From Rhizobium lentis (GTDB taxonomy: Bacteria > Pseudomonadota > Alphaproteobacteria > Rhizobiales > Rhizobiaceae): a stretch of DNA of 64,000 nt. Under the pieces are notes generated by a model, which searched no databases, was not told the origin of the DNA, and saw only the letters and a program-made list of their open reading frames with translations. This document shows positions 8,916-17,125 of this stretch, piece by piece. Numbering within the stretch: the first letter of the stretch is position 1; every line of letters begins with the position of its first letter. The stretch spans positions 3,001,001-3,065,000 of the forward strand of contig NZ_CP071454.1 of NCBI RefSeq assembly GCF_017352135.1, in the 5' to 3' direction. A program made the position numbers and the translations under genes.

Positions 8916-9323
8916 TCACGCCGACGCCTCCCAGGGATCGATCACCGATGCGCCGATGTCGCGGAAATCCCCGACGTTGCGGGTGACGACGATGAGATCA
9001 TGGACGATCGCTGTTGCGGCGATCAGCCCGTCGATGTCGCCGCGCGGCCGGATCGCCGCGATGCGGCCCCATTCCACGGCGATCTGATCGGTAACCGGCA
9101 GGATACGGCTGCCATGGTCGTGGCGCAGCTTGCGAAGCCACTCGGCGAGGTGGGTCGCGGCCTTTGGGTCCGACCTTTGTTTGAGGGCGATGCCGCGCAT
9201 GATCTCGCCAAGGGTCAGCGCGCTCAGATGGATGCTCAGCGGATCTACGGAGCGCAGCCAGGAAACCGCCTGCGGGGTGCCGCGTCGCGCCTCCGAGACG
9301 ATATTCGTATCGACGAGATACAT
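8916..9323 (-). CDS. vapC: VapC-family PIN-domain toxin ribonuclease
   Basis: 135 residues with the PIN-domain acidic set: D5 in YLVDTNIVSEARR, E40 in ALTLGEIMRG, D97 in DIDGLIAATA and a late aspartate in TRNVGDF. These residues bind the metal that cleaves RNA, classically initiator tRNA or rRNA. All key residues are present, so the toxin looks active. It overlaps the stop of its antitoxin by one base, the usual coupled arrangement. Confidence 0.92.
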   Translation of the reverse strand: MYLVDTNIVSEARRGTPQAVSWLRSVDPLSIHLSALTLGEIMRGIALKQRSDPKAATHLAEWLRKLRHDHGSRILPVTDQIAVEWGRIAAIRPRGDIDGLIAATAIVHDLIVVTRNVGDFRDIGASVIDPWEASA

Positions 9324-9577
9324 CAGAAGGTCACGCCGCGGCTGGGGGTTTTGGCCCGCGCTTCGACCGCGTCGGCAAGCTCGTCGTCCCAGGCAGGGCC
9401 GGCCAGCAGATCGTCGACCAGCGTTGGGCGGCCGGCGCGCAGGGCGTCATAATCACCGGCGGACAATACCACAGCCGCGCGCTCTCCGCGCAACGTGACC
9501 ACTTGCGGTCCTTCGTCTCGCGCCTTCTGCACCACTTTCGAGAATTGGTTCTTCGCGTCCTGCAATTGCCATTCCAT
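9323..9577 (-). CDS. vapB: Phd/YefM-type antitoxin of the VapBC pair
   Basis: 84 residues. EWQLQDAKNQFSKVVQKARD followed by GPQVVTLRGERAAVVLSAGDY is the Phd/YefM DNA-binding fold. The C-terminal acidic tail would wrap the VapC toxin. AGGAG precedes the ATG, and the gene lies upstream of and overlaps vapC, so antitoxin is made first. The palindrome at 9591-9605, 14 bp before the start, is the probable operator for antitoxin/toxin autoregulation. Confidence 0.92.
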   Translation of the reverse strand: MEWQLQDAKNQFSKVVQKARDEGPQVVTLRGERAAVVLSAGDYDALRAGRPTLVDDLLAGPAWDDELADAVEARAKTPSRGVTF

Positions 9578-9590
9578 AAGACAGCTCCTG

Positions 9591-9605
9591 GCTAGACTGT
9601 CTAGC
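9591..9605. promoter_or_regulatory. Operator palindrome of the VapBC locus
   Basis: GCTAGAC-T-GTCTAGC is a perfect 7-bp inverted repeat with a one-base centre, directly upstream of the antitoxin start. Toxin-antitoxin complexes of the Phd type typically bind such sites. Confidence 0.75.
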
Positions 9606-9771
9606 TATTTAAGCGCGGAAGGGCGACAGGTCAATAGGGGCGGCTCTGTCGCCGGCGCATCGGCCGCCGGTGCCGGGTGTTTGCGGGTGGCGTGGCGCCA
9701 GTGGCAAACAGCACCAGCATCCGGATCGGCCCCGGCTTTGCCCGTTCCCCGCGCGCCCTACATTCTGAGAA

Positions 9772-9936
9772 ATGGACAAGATCTACGCCTTGCTCATCTT
9801 CGCCGCCGCGATCGCCATCATCTTTCTTGCCGGCCGATGGAACACGTCGGATGCCGATCATTATATGGGCTTCGGCAATCTCCGTTCGTCCCGCAAGCGG
9901 CACCCGACCGGCGACGATGATGTGAAAGACGAATGA
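9772..9936 (+). CDS. 54-residue single-pass membrane protein
   Basis: Reads MDKIYALLIFAAAIAIIFLA, so residues 5-20 form one transmembrane helix, followed by a charged cytoplasmic or periplasmic tail with HYMGFGNLRSSRKRHP and an acidic end (GDDDVKDE). The reading frame is closed by TGA at 9934. The ribosome site is weak (TGAGAA). I do not recognise a family. The coding call rests on amino-acid composition and the clean hydrophobic-then-charged design. Confidence 0.55.
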   Translation: MDKIYALLIFAAAIAIIFLAGRWNTSDADHYMGFGNLRSSRKRHPTGDDDVKDE

Positions 9937-9981
9937 GGCGCCCGATCGGCGGAGGTCGATAAGGCGCCGCCGCAGCTGCGG

Positions 9982-10539
9982 TCAGTGAGTCTGGCGTTCG
10001 GAACGCTGGCGCAAAAGCGTCACCGCATGGATCGGCATCGGCCGCTCGATCCGCCTGTAGACGCGGCCGTCGCGCGTTCGGCTCATCAGGCCGAATTCGC
10101 AGAGCTCGCGCCGCAACAGGGCGTGATCGCCAAACAGGTGCCTGTCGCGAAGCAGCGTATTGACCTCTTTTTCGGACATCTCCGTCGCGGCGGGAAACTG
10201 GGACCAGAGGATCCAGAGCGCCGTGACCTGGTCCATGCGCCGCGAGGGCCAGCGCAACAGGCGAAGCTTTTCGTCGAAGCTGCGTTGAACACGGTCGATA
10301 TGCTTTCGGTCGATCTCGGTGTCTTCGACGGGCGCCGCTGTCGGAGCGATGCCCTCGCCGCTGGCGGGATCGGCCTGCGCCCGCAAGCTCTGGAAATTGC
10401 CGTAACCGGCAGCCCTTGCCAGCATGTTGAGGAACTGGAGGTGAGAGGGAAGCCCCTGATGCGCCGACAGCTGCAGGCGGAGCGATTTTGCGAATGCCGA
10501 GGCGTCGCTCACCTGGAGCGGAATGAGTTTTCTGGACAT
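9982..10539 (-). CDS. DUF2087-domain protein
   Basis: 185 residues. The N-terminal 70 residues include LQFLNMLARAAGYGNFQSLR, a motif seen in rhizobial proteins of this type. The C-terminal 90 residues are the DUF2087 fold: LRWPSRRMDQ, MSEKEVNTLLRDRHLFGDHA, LRRELCEFGLMSRTRDGRVY, a winged-helix-like module of unknown ligand. It may be a DNA-binding or regulatory protein; no partner gene is adjacent. A ribosome site (AAGGAAAGG region) precedes the ATG at 10539. Confidence 0.8.
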   Translation of the reverse strand: MSRKLIPLQVSDASAFAKSLRLQLSAHQGLPSHLQFLNMLARAAGYGNFQSLRAQADPASGEGIAPTAAPVEDTEIDRKHIDRVQRSFDEKLRLLRWPSRRMDQVTALWILWSQFPAATEMSEKEVNTLLRDRHLFGDHALLRRELCEFGLMSRTRDGRVYRRIERPMPIHAVTLLRQRSERQTH

Positions 10540-10780
10540 GACCTTTCCTTCGGTCGTGCCGTTCCGGATGGATTATCGGTGATCGCCCTTCCGACATGGC
10601 ACGGGATCGGTGTCCATATCTTCGTCATTGTCAGGTTTAGCGTGTTCCGGAGAACGGCGATGCCTGGGTGAACTGCAGACCCGACGCAGCAATTATCATC
10701 GCGATCCCGGGATTTCAACCGCTTTCAAGCGGTGCCTCTGCCAACGGCCGGCCCCCGGCACATCTTGTCTGGCGGCGAAA

Positions 10781-11620
10781 TCAGTCTCGGGCAAAGTCGG
10801 CCGCGGTAAGCGGAACCGGCCTGTAGCCGTTGACGTCGGCGATGCCGTATTCGTGCGCCAATGCCGCGGCGACCAGCGCGCGCCCGGATTTCGACATCAG
10901 CTCCGGGTCCCGCCAAAGCCCGCCGATGACACGGCCGATGAACTGAGGCGATTCCGAATTGCTCATGTCGAAATATTCAGCATTCTCAAGAACGGCTTCG
11001 GTGCGCACCAGCCCCGGATAGAGTGCGACGGCGGCGACGTCGTGAGGGCGCAGCTCATGGGCGAAGTCCGCGGCCATTTTGTCGGCGGCCGCCTTGGCGA
11101 TGCCATAGATCGCATTGCCTTCGTAGAGCTGGGCCGCCCAGAAGGAAATGTTGACGATCAGGCCGCGTCGCGCTGAGATCATCATCGGAGCGACCGCGCG
11201 CGAGACCATGAAAGCGCCCCTGAGGGCAGTGCCGATCATCGCCTCCCACCGCCGGGCGGGCTGCTCCCAGAACGGCCGGGGCCAGGTGAATTCCCCGTCC
11301 TCGACCATGTTCTCGTAACCCGGCCATGCATTGTTGACCAGAATATCCAGCCTGCCGCCGGCCCGGATATCTTCGGCCACACGCCGGGTGTCTGCGTCTT
11401 TGCCGTGATCGCATCGATGGACGAAGATGCGTCCCGGCAGTTTTGCCGCTTCACGCTCGAGCCCCTCGAGCGAGCCCGCCGAGCCGGCCTGATTTGCCTC
11501 TGCCTCGAAACGCGTCCGGCCGGTGACATGCACCGAGAAGCCTTCAGCAAGCAGAGCAAGGGCGATGCCGCGGCCTATGCCGCGGCTTGCGCCGGTGACC
11601 AAGGCGACGGCGTCATTCAT
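10781..11620 (-). CDS. SDR-family oxidoreductase
   Basis: 279-residue short-chain dehydrogenase. The cofactor loop is TGASRGIGRG (about 9-18), then VNNAW where NNAG is usual, and the catalytic pair is YGIAK. An arginine after the second strand (VTGRTR) suggests NADP(H). The active-site serine region reads NISFWAAQLY. AGGAG before the ATG at 11620 sets the start. It lies downstream of soxR on the same strand with a 138-bp gap and no SoxR box, so co-regulation is not shown. The substrate is unknown. Confidence 0.85.
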   Translation of the reverse strand: MNDAVALVTGASRGIGRGIALALLAEGFSVHVTGRTRFEAEANQAGSAGSLEGLEREAAKLPGRIFVHRCDHGKDADTRRVAEDIRAGGRLDILVNNAWPGYENMVEDGEFTWPRPFWEQPARRWEAMIGTALRGAFMVSRAVAPMMISARRGLIVNISFWAAQLYEGNAIYGIAKAAADKMAADFAHELRPHDVAAVALYPGLVRTEAVLENAEYFDMSNSESPQFIGRVIGGLWRDPELMSKSGRALVAAALAHEYGIADVNGYRPVPLTAADFARD

Positions 11621-11758
11621 GTTGGGTCTCCTGGACGGGCTGTCGATCGATGGAACGGAGGCGCATATTGGCACCGAGGCGTGTCCTCCGCGATCGCTTT
11701 TTTGCAAGCCGCGCTGGCGCTGGCTGGCGTCGCCCGAGCGGGTGGCCTCCCGCAGCCG

Positions 11759-12223
11759 CTATCGCTCGCGTAAACCCTGTTTTCTCGCGATAAGCCGCTG
11801 GGGTCCGGGACCCTTTGCGCCGAGCTTGTCTCCCCAGTTGACCAGCCCGCATTTGTCGAGCGAGAGACAGCCGCAGCCGATGCAGTCGGAAAGGCCGTCC
11901 CGCAATTTCTGCAGCTGGCGGATCCTCGAATTCAATTCCTCGCTCCACTGCCGCGACATCGCCTCCCAATCCGCTCTGGATGGCGTCTGCCCATCCGGCA
12001 GGCAGCTGAGCGCATCGCCGATTGCGGCGAGCGGAATACCGAGGTTCTGGGCGACCTTGATGATGGCGACGCGGCGCAGCACGTCGCTCGCGTAGCGCCG
12101 CTGATTTCCGGCCGTGCGGTAGCTCTGGATCAGCCCCTTCGTCTCGTAGAAGTGAAGCGCCGAAACTGCCAGCCCTGAACGCCTGGCAACCTCGCCGACC
12201 GTCAACTCACGCGTCATCCGCAA
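11759..12223 (-). CDS. soxR: SoxR, redox-sensing MerR-family activator
   Basis: 154 residues. The MerR helix-turn-helix ([20 protein letters not shown]) and dimer helix are followed by [12 protein letters not shown] (about 120-131), the CX2CXCX5C ligands of the [2Fe-2S] cluster oxidised by redox-cycling compounds. All four cysteines are present. Outside enterics SoxR directly controls efflux or redox genes without SoxS, and no soxS-like gene is near. A SoxR-box-like site lies 11-28 bp upstream of the start, pointing to autoregulation or to control of the rightward region. Confidence 0.95.
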   Translation of the reverse strand: MRMTRELTVGEVARRSGLAVSALHFYETKGLIQSYRTAGNQRRYASDVLRRVAIIKVAQNLGIPLAAIGDALSCLPDGQTPSRADWEAMSRQWSEELNSRIRQLQKLRDGLSDCIGCGCLSLDKCGLVNWGDKLGAKGPGPQRLIARKQGLRER

Positions 12224-12233
12224 GACCTCTTGA

Positions 12234-12251
12234 CCTGAACTTCACTTGAGG
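12234..12251. promoter_or_regulatory. SoxR box
   Basis: CCTGAACTTCACTTGAGG matches the SoxR consensus CCTCAAGTTAACTTGAGG at 15 of 18 positions. A TTGACC at 12230-12235 overlaps its left edge and could be the -35 of a rightward promoter. Confidence 0.7.
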
Positions 12252-12544
12252 TTTTAGGGCGGGAGTCGCGGCGTGGCAAGAGCAGGATTGTCTTCGAGAT
12301 CGAGCCGCTGTGAGGAATCGCAAATGGCTCTTTTTTCCGATATTCGCAAGCAACGGCAGGGACCAAGGCCATCGCCATGCGCCTGGCCTACTTCCGCTTG
12401 ACCGCCAGCACCATCGGCATGGCCCAGCTGGCGTCGAAAATCGGCCAGCTGAGCAAGCTTACTCTGTCGTCATCCACCTGAGCTCCCATCTCGCGTAAGA
12501 CGGGCGCCGGCATGGAGCAACCGGCAAATGCGCGGGAGCCGTGC
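12252..12544. other. Gap right of soxR, with a possible gene remnant
   Basis: No intact gene is supported. On the minus strand a frame ending at 12388 reads PAPVLREMG, then LSWPIFDASWAMPMVLAVKR, before its stop. This looks like the last 50 residues of a SAM-dependent methyltransferase, but it has no credible start. It may be a decayed gene end. Confidence 0.3.
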
Positions 12545-12739
12545 TCACGCGCATTTCGCCAGCGGCGGTCTGGTTTCTGCGCTTGAGCCGGTCTCAATTC
12601 CAAGCGGCAGATCGGCGATTTCGCGCAGCGACATGTGCTCGATCTCGGGGTGTCGCAGCGGGTCGTCCTTCCAGGTCGGAGCGATGTCTCTACCGAGCAT
12701 GGCAAGGGCCGGCTTCAAGAAAAACTTTATCAACGACAT
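12545..12739 (-). CDS. Small conserved-looking protein, DUF1127-like
   Basis: 64 residues: a hydrophobic start MSLIKFFLKPALAML, then a charged part with HPEIEHMSLREIADLPLG that resembles the 'LRELADLP' end of small rhizobial DUF1127-type proteins. An AGCGAGG sequence lies 8 bases before the ATG. No motif gives a function. It sits alone between soxR and a LysR gene. Confidence 0.45.
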   Translation of the reverse strand: MSLIKFFLKPALAMLGRDIAPTWKDDPLRHPEIEHMSLREIADLPLGIETGSSAETRPPLAKCA

Positions 12740-12898
12740 GGCATGCCTCGCTTTCTCCAGCGCAGCGGCTGGCGCCTTGGTGCATTGACCCGTTCCTTGA
12801 CGATCATCGTTTTAAGAGGATGGCCTATGCTTGCAATGTCGGTTCCGGCGCTCGAATTTTCAATTGAGATTACGGCGCCTCCGCTATAGAAAAACTAT

Positions 12899-13795
12899 AT
12901 GAAGAACCTGAATTCCGTCCATCTCAACGGTCTGCGGGCATTAGAGGCCGTCGGTCGCCTCGGCTCGTTGCAGGCGGCGGCCGACGAGCTTGGCGTCTCG
13001 GTCGGCGCCGTCAGCCAGCAGGTCATCAAGACCGAGGCCCAGCTCGGCCAGGCGATCTTCGAGCGCACAGCCCGGGGAATGATCGCCACGGAGGCCGGCC
13101 GGCCGGTGCTAGCTGCGCTCGACGAAGGTTTTGCCCGTCTGTCGGCGGCGGTGTCGCTGGCGCAGCGCAAGGACGATACGATCCTAACGATCTCGGTGGC
13201 GCCGGTATTTGCCGCCCGCTGGCTCGTCTGGCGGCTCGATCGCTTCGCCGAACGCCATCCCGAGATCAAGCTGCGGCTGGATGCGACGACCAATCTCGTC
13301 AATCCGGCGCTCGGCGATGTCGACATCGGCATCCGCGTCGGCGCCGGCAAATGGCCCGACGTCAAGGCCGAGCTGCTCTTGGAGCAGGAGGTGTTTCCCG
13401 TCTGCTCTCCGGAGATCGCGGCGCAATTGCGCGAGCCCGCCGATATTCTGGCCCTGCCGGCCGTCGTCGATGGCCGCGCCATGTTCACCTGGGACGTCTG
13501 GATGCGGGAGGCCGGATTGTCGGGCGCGGCACCCGCGACGCGCCACGTCTTCAACGACGCCTCGCTTTGCCTCGATGCGGCGATCGCCGGCCAGGGCGTC
13601 ATGCTTGCGTGGCAGACTTTTGCCGCCTTTGCGCTTGCCGAGGGCCAGCTCGCCGCTCCCTTCGGCATTCGCGCAAAAACCGGCTTCGGTCACTATTTCG
13701 TCACTGCAGAAGGCACACGCGAGCCGAAGAAGGTCAGGGATTTCAAGGCCTGGATTCGCGAGGAAATGGCCGGCACCTTGACGCTTTTCCGGTAG
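12899..13795 (+). CDS. LysR-family transcriptional regulator, GcvA-like
   Basis: 298 residues. The N-terminal helix-turn-helix (LNGLRALEAVGRLGSLQAAA, then DELGVSVGAVSQQVIKTEAQ) is of the GcvA subgroup, and the remainder is the two-lobed periplasmic-binding-like sensor. The start codon has no clear ribosome site. It converges with the GST gene at 13799 (4-bp gap), so the target is not obvious from position. The region left of it, with the small gene at 12545, may be its divergent target. Confidence 0.88.
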   Translation: MKNLNSVHLNGLRALEAVGRLGSLQAAADELGVSVGAVSQQVIKTEAQLGQAIFERTARGMIATEAGRPVLAALDEGFARLSAAVSLAQRKDDTILTISVAPVFAARWLVWRLDRFAERHPEIKLRLDATTNLVNPALGDVDIGIRVGAGKWPDVKAELLLEQEVFPVCSPEIAAQLREPADILALPAVVDGRAMFTWDVWMREAGLSGAAPATRHVFNDASLCLDAAIAGQGVMLAWQTFAAFALAEGQLAAPFGIRAKTGFGHYFVTAEGTREPKKVRDFKAWIREEMAGTLTLFR

Positions 13796-13798
13796 GTC

Positions 13799-14464
13799 TC
13801 AGACCTCGATCGGTTCTTTGCCCCGGATGGCCTGCATCGCCTGATAGGCCGGGCGGGACTGGCAGCGCTCGATCCAGGCTTGGATGTTCGGATGGGCGTC
13901 GAACAGCGCCGCCTCGGTCTGGGCATAGCGCAGAACCTCCGCGATGTTGAGATCGGCGACGGTGAAGCGATCGCCGACGATCCATTGCCGGCCGGTAAGG
14001 TGGCCTTCGAGCGCAGCCAGCGATCGGCGCAGCAAGCGGCAGGCGGCGGCGATCGTTTCCTTGCCCTCGGCGCTGTTCTCAAGTCCGTTATCGTAGGTGA
14101 GGACGATCTTCACGGTCTGCGGCTCGACCTGCGAGGCAGCCCAGACCGTCCACATCGTCAGCAATCCGTCCTCTTCGACGGTTTGACCGGAAAGCGGCCC
14201 GCCATTTTTGCGGGCGAGATAGAGATTGATCGCCAGCGACTCATGCATGACGAGATCGCCGTCGCGGATGCTCGGGATCTGCCCCATCGGATTGACGGCG
14301 AGGAACTCCGGCGAAAGCGTGTTGAGCGGCGCCCCCTCGGTGAGCGGGTCGGCAAGCCGCCTGGCCTGCAGAATCGGTACGGAGCGGAATTCGAGTCCGA
14401 GCTCTTCCGCCATCCAGTACACACGCGACGCGCGCGATCGATAGACGCCATAGATTGTCAGCAT
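13799..14464 (-). CDS. Glutathione S-transferase-family protein
   Basis: 221 residues. It begins [20 protein letters not shown]; Ser10 is in the position used for glutathione activation by many non-beta GSTs. [22 protein letters not shown] contains the cis-proline and the E-S glutathione contact pair. The helical C-terminal domain has [15 protein letters not shown], the N-capping-box region typical of the fold. The substrate is unknown. It is the second GST in 6 kb but belongs to a different class from the one at 8237. Confidence 0.87.
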   Translation of the reverse strand: MLTIYGVYRSRASRVYWMAEELGLEFRSVPILQARRLADPLTEGAPLNTLSPEFLAVNPMGQIPSIRDGDLVMHESLAINLYLARKNGGPLSGQTVEEDGLLTMWTVWAASQVEPQTVKIVLTYDNGLENSAEGKETIAAACRLLRRSLAALEGHLTGRQWIVGDRFTVADLNIAEVLRYAQTEAALFDAHPNIQAWIERCQSRPAYQAMQAIRGKEPIEV

Positions 14465-14710
14465 GGTGATATCCCCTCGATGTGTCGCAAAAAACGTAGA
14501 CGCCGGATCACCCCCGGAAAAGTCCTCCCCGCTGATGGGACGATGAAAGCTTTTGATGCGGCGAGCGCCTTCCCGCGGCAGATTGAGCACAATTGCCCGG
14601 ACAGGGGGAACAATAAGAGGGCCGGCGGGTTGGACCCTGTGATTGGCGCCATCGAGGCGCCGAAAACGATGAGCCGCGTGCGTAGCGCGTGCCAGACAAA
14701 GGAGGAACTC

Positions 14711-14950
14711 ATGACGGGCAAGAAGACGCATGAACAACAGCTTCGTGTCATCGAGAAACGCGAGAAAACCACAAACGCCGGCGAGGATTTCGACGCCAAG
14801 GCAGATCTGCAACGCAATGAGCAGGCGAAGGAAGCCTATCGAAAAGGCAATGATCTGAAGGCCGACCCGAACCCCCGCGATGATGATCGAGCCATCATGC
14901 GCGGCCGCAATCAGGAGAGCGAGCATAAAAAGGGAAGCGGTCGCCCCTGA
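14711..14950 (+). CDS. Small hydrophilic protein, function unknown
   Basis: 79 residues, almost entirely charged or polar ([37 protein letters not shown]), predicted disordered or helical, with no cysteine and no membrane segment. A near-perfect AAAGGAGGAAC precedes the ATG, which supports translation. Such lysine/glutamate-rich proteins are often stress-induced, but that is only an inference. It is followed 31 bp later by the YbhB/YbcL-like gene on the same strand. Confidence 0.7.
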   Translation: MTGKKTHEQQLRVIEKREKTTNAGEDFDAKADLQRNEQAKEAYRKGNDLKADPNPRDDDRAIMRGRNQESEHKKGSGRP

Positions 14951-14981
14951 CGATGCCCCCTCATCAGGAAAGGAGAGTCTC

Positions 14982-15446
14982 ATGACCTTGACATTGATCA
15001 GCAAGGCTTTTGCCCAGGATCAGCCGATCCCGAGGAAATATGCGCGGGCGGGTGAGAACCTCTTTCCGCCGCTTAGCTGGAGCGGTGCTCCCGACGGGAC
15101 CAGGAGCTTTGCCCTGGTGGTTGAGGATCCGGACGCTCCACGCGGCACGTTCCGCCACTGCGGCATAGCCAATATTCCGGCTCAGTGGACCGCGCTTGGC
15201 GAAAGCGCCGATACGGCGCCAGAGCAGGCACCGCGTTTCTACAAGAACGACTTCGGCAATGCCCGTTATGATGGCCCGCAGCCGCCGCAGGGCGATCGTC
15301 CGCATCACTATATTTTCCGCCTCGCCGCACTCGACGTACCGAAGCTCTCCATCCCCGACGCGGCCGGCATCAGTGCGATGTGGGCGGAGGCACGGAAACA
15401 CGCATTGGCGGAAGCGAGCGTGACGGGTACCTATCAGACGCAATGA
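14982..15446 (+). CDS. YbhB/YbcL-family Raf-kinase-inhibitor-like protein
   Basis: 154-residue PEBP fold. [36 protein letters not shown] and the ligand-pocket segment [20 protein letters not shown] are the family signature. The eukaryotic members bind phospholipids and kinases; bacterial roles are not settled. No signal peptide is seen, so it should be cytosolic. The start is set by AAGGAGAG. It may be co-transcribed with the small hydrophilic gene just upstream. Confidence 0.9.
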   Translation: MTLTLISKAFAQDQPIPRKYARAGENLFPPLSWSGAPDGTRSFALVVEDPDAPRGTFRHCGIANIPAQWTALGESADTAPEQAPRFYKNDFGNARYDGPQPPQGDRPHHYIFRLAALDVPKLSIPDAAGISAMWAEARKHALAEASVTGTYQTQ

Positions 15447-15507
15447 CCGAGGCGCCTGCGCTGATCTGCAGGGCTGAGTCCGGCGAAGCGGTGTCCGGCT
15501 CCCTTTG

Positions 15508-16875
15508 TCAGGAGATACGGTTTCGCTCGACGGTCAGCTGCTTGTAGGGCGAGCCGCCGCCCGCCATCTCGCCGGAAGCTTTCTTATCCCACTCGAAGCC
15601 AAGGACGGCCCCTTCGGCCATCTCCTGGAAGATGTTGTCGGTGATGACGGCGGTGCCGGCGCCCTCGGCGACGGAGACTGCGCATCCGACAGGCGCCTTT
15701 CGCACGACATTGCCGTTGACGACGACATTGCGGAGATAAGGACCCCAGCCGATCTGCAGGCCCCATCGCGGCGCGCCCTCGATCACGTTGCCGGAAACCA
15801 GCGTATCGGCCTCCGCTGCAATGCCGATGCCGAAGCCGACCTCGTGCGCGTAAGGGCCGTTCAGCGACAGGTTGCGCACGACATTGCCGGTGACGCTCGC
15901 CAGTCGCCCGCCTTCGTCGAAATTGGCGATCGATATGCCGTTTGCTGCTCCGTCGATCATATTGGCGGACACGACTGCCCCTTCGAAGGCGAATTCGACA
16001 TAGATCGCCGTCTCCCCGGAGCGCCGGCACTGGTTGCTGCTGATCTGGATGTCTGATGCCGAATTGGCGCGGATGGCCGTAAAGGCGCAGTCGGCAATGT
16101 GGTTGTTGACGACCATCACTCCATCGGCGCGGAAGACATTGATGCCGTTGCCGTTCTGGCCGGTGCCGCCGTCATTGGCGCGGATGTGGGAAATCCGGTT
16201 GCCGGACACGACCGTGCCGTCCTCCCCCTTCTTCCAGCGATGCACGAGAACGCCGCCATTTCCGCAGTCGGAGATGGTATTCCCGGTCACGGACAGGCCT
16301 GTGGAATCGACCGCGTAAAGCCCGGATTGGGCCGCACCGGAAATGCGGCTGCGCTCGATCCGCCCGCCGCAGCGCTCCAGCTGAAGGCCGTGCTTGCGGC
16401 TGCCGCCGATCTCGCAATTATCGATCAGCACCTCGTCGACGCCGGTAAACTGGAGCAGCCCGCCGGCATAATCGCCGAGCCAGCGGTTGCCGCCGTCGAT
16501 GACGAGATTGGAAAGCTCGATGCGCCTGACGTTCTCGGCGGCAAACAGATGGCCATCGCCGGTATAGACGATCCGCGAGGCGCCGGGCACGCCCGTGATG
16601 CGGGTATTGTCGGGCAGCGTGAGGTTGGAGATCCTGTAGGTGCCGGGCGGCAGGAAGACCGGCACGTTCTCGGCCGCCGCCTTTTTGATCATCTGCTCCA
16701 GGTTGCGGGTCTTGCGGTCGCCGCTTTTGGGAATGGTGCGATATTCGACGGCGTCGATCGCACCGCGCAGATCAGGCTGGGCCGCCGCCGTCAGCGGCGA
16801 GGCAAGCGCGCGCGATGTCCCGCCGGCCAGCGCCGAGGCGGCGAGAAAGAGAAGCATGTCGCGGCGAAAGGGCAT
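15508..16875 (-). CDS. Tat-exported right-handed beta-helix protein (TIGR03808 family)
   Basis: 455 residues. The signal peptide MPFRRDMLLFLAASALAG carries twin arginines and ends near ALA at about residue 25, so Tat export to the periplasm is likely. The rest is a run of parallel beta-helix rungs of the form GNxISDCGNGGVLV, NNHIADCAFTAIRAN, GNVVRNLSLNG, matching the family of Tat-translocated repetitive proteins of unknown function in Rhizobiales. GGAGAG before the ATG at 16875 sets the start. Similar folds bind or cleave polysaccharide, but I see no catalytic motif. Confidence 0.88.
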   Translation of the reverse strand: MPFRRDMLLFLAASALAGGTSRALASPLTAAAQPDLRGAIDAVEYRTIPKSGDRKTRNLEQMIKKAAAENVPVFLPPGTYRISNLTLPDNTRITGVPGASRIVYTGDGHLFAAENVRRIELSNLVIDGGNRWLGDYAGGLLQFTGVDEVLIDNCEIGGSRKHGLQLERCGGRIERSRISGAAQSGLYAVDSTGLSVTGNTISDCGNGGVLVHRWKKGEDGTVVSGNRISHIRANDGGTGQNGNGINVFRADGVMVVNNHIADCAFTAIRANSASDIQISSNQCRRSGETAIYVEFAFEGAVVSANMIDGAANGISIANFDEGGRLASVTGNVVRNLSLNGPYAHEVGFGIGIAAEADTLVSGNVIEGAPRWGLQIGWGPYLRNVVVNGNVVRKAPVGCAVSVAEGAGTAVITDNIFQEMAEGAVLGFEWDKKASGEMAGGGSPYKQLTVERNRIS

Positions 16876-17125
16876 TGCGGTCTCTCCTGTCATGACGCGC
16901 CCGTAGCAGAAAACGTGCCAGCCCGCCTGTCTCCTTTTGGCACAGGGCCTTCACTGCCATCCGAAATTCCTGTTGCGGCAGAGGTCGATGGCAGGATCTC
17001 GCTGCTTATCTTGGTGTGTTGTTCACCCTTTCATTTAAGCAAGCCGAAGGGAATGCGGACTACTTTGAAGGGAAAACAAATGGTGTTGCGGGATGGGCCT
17101 TCAGCCGCTGGAAGAGAATGGCGTC

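Noticed and set aside
12310..12498. A 62-codon rightward frame beside the SoxR box
   Set aside because: Composition is shadow-like and there is no ribosome site. The better signal in this region is a minus-strand remnant.
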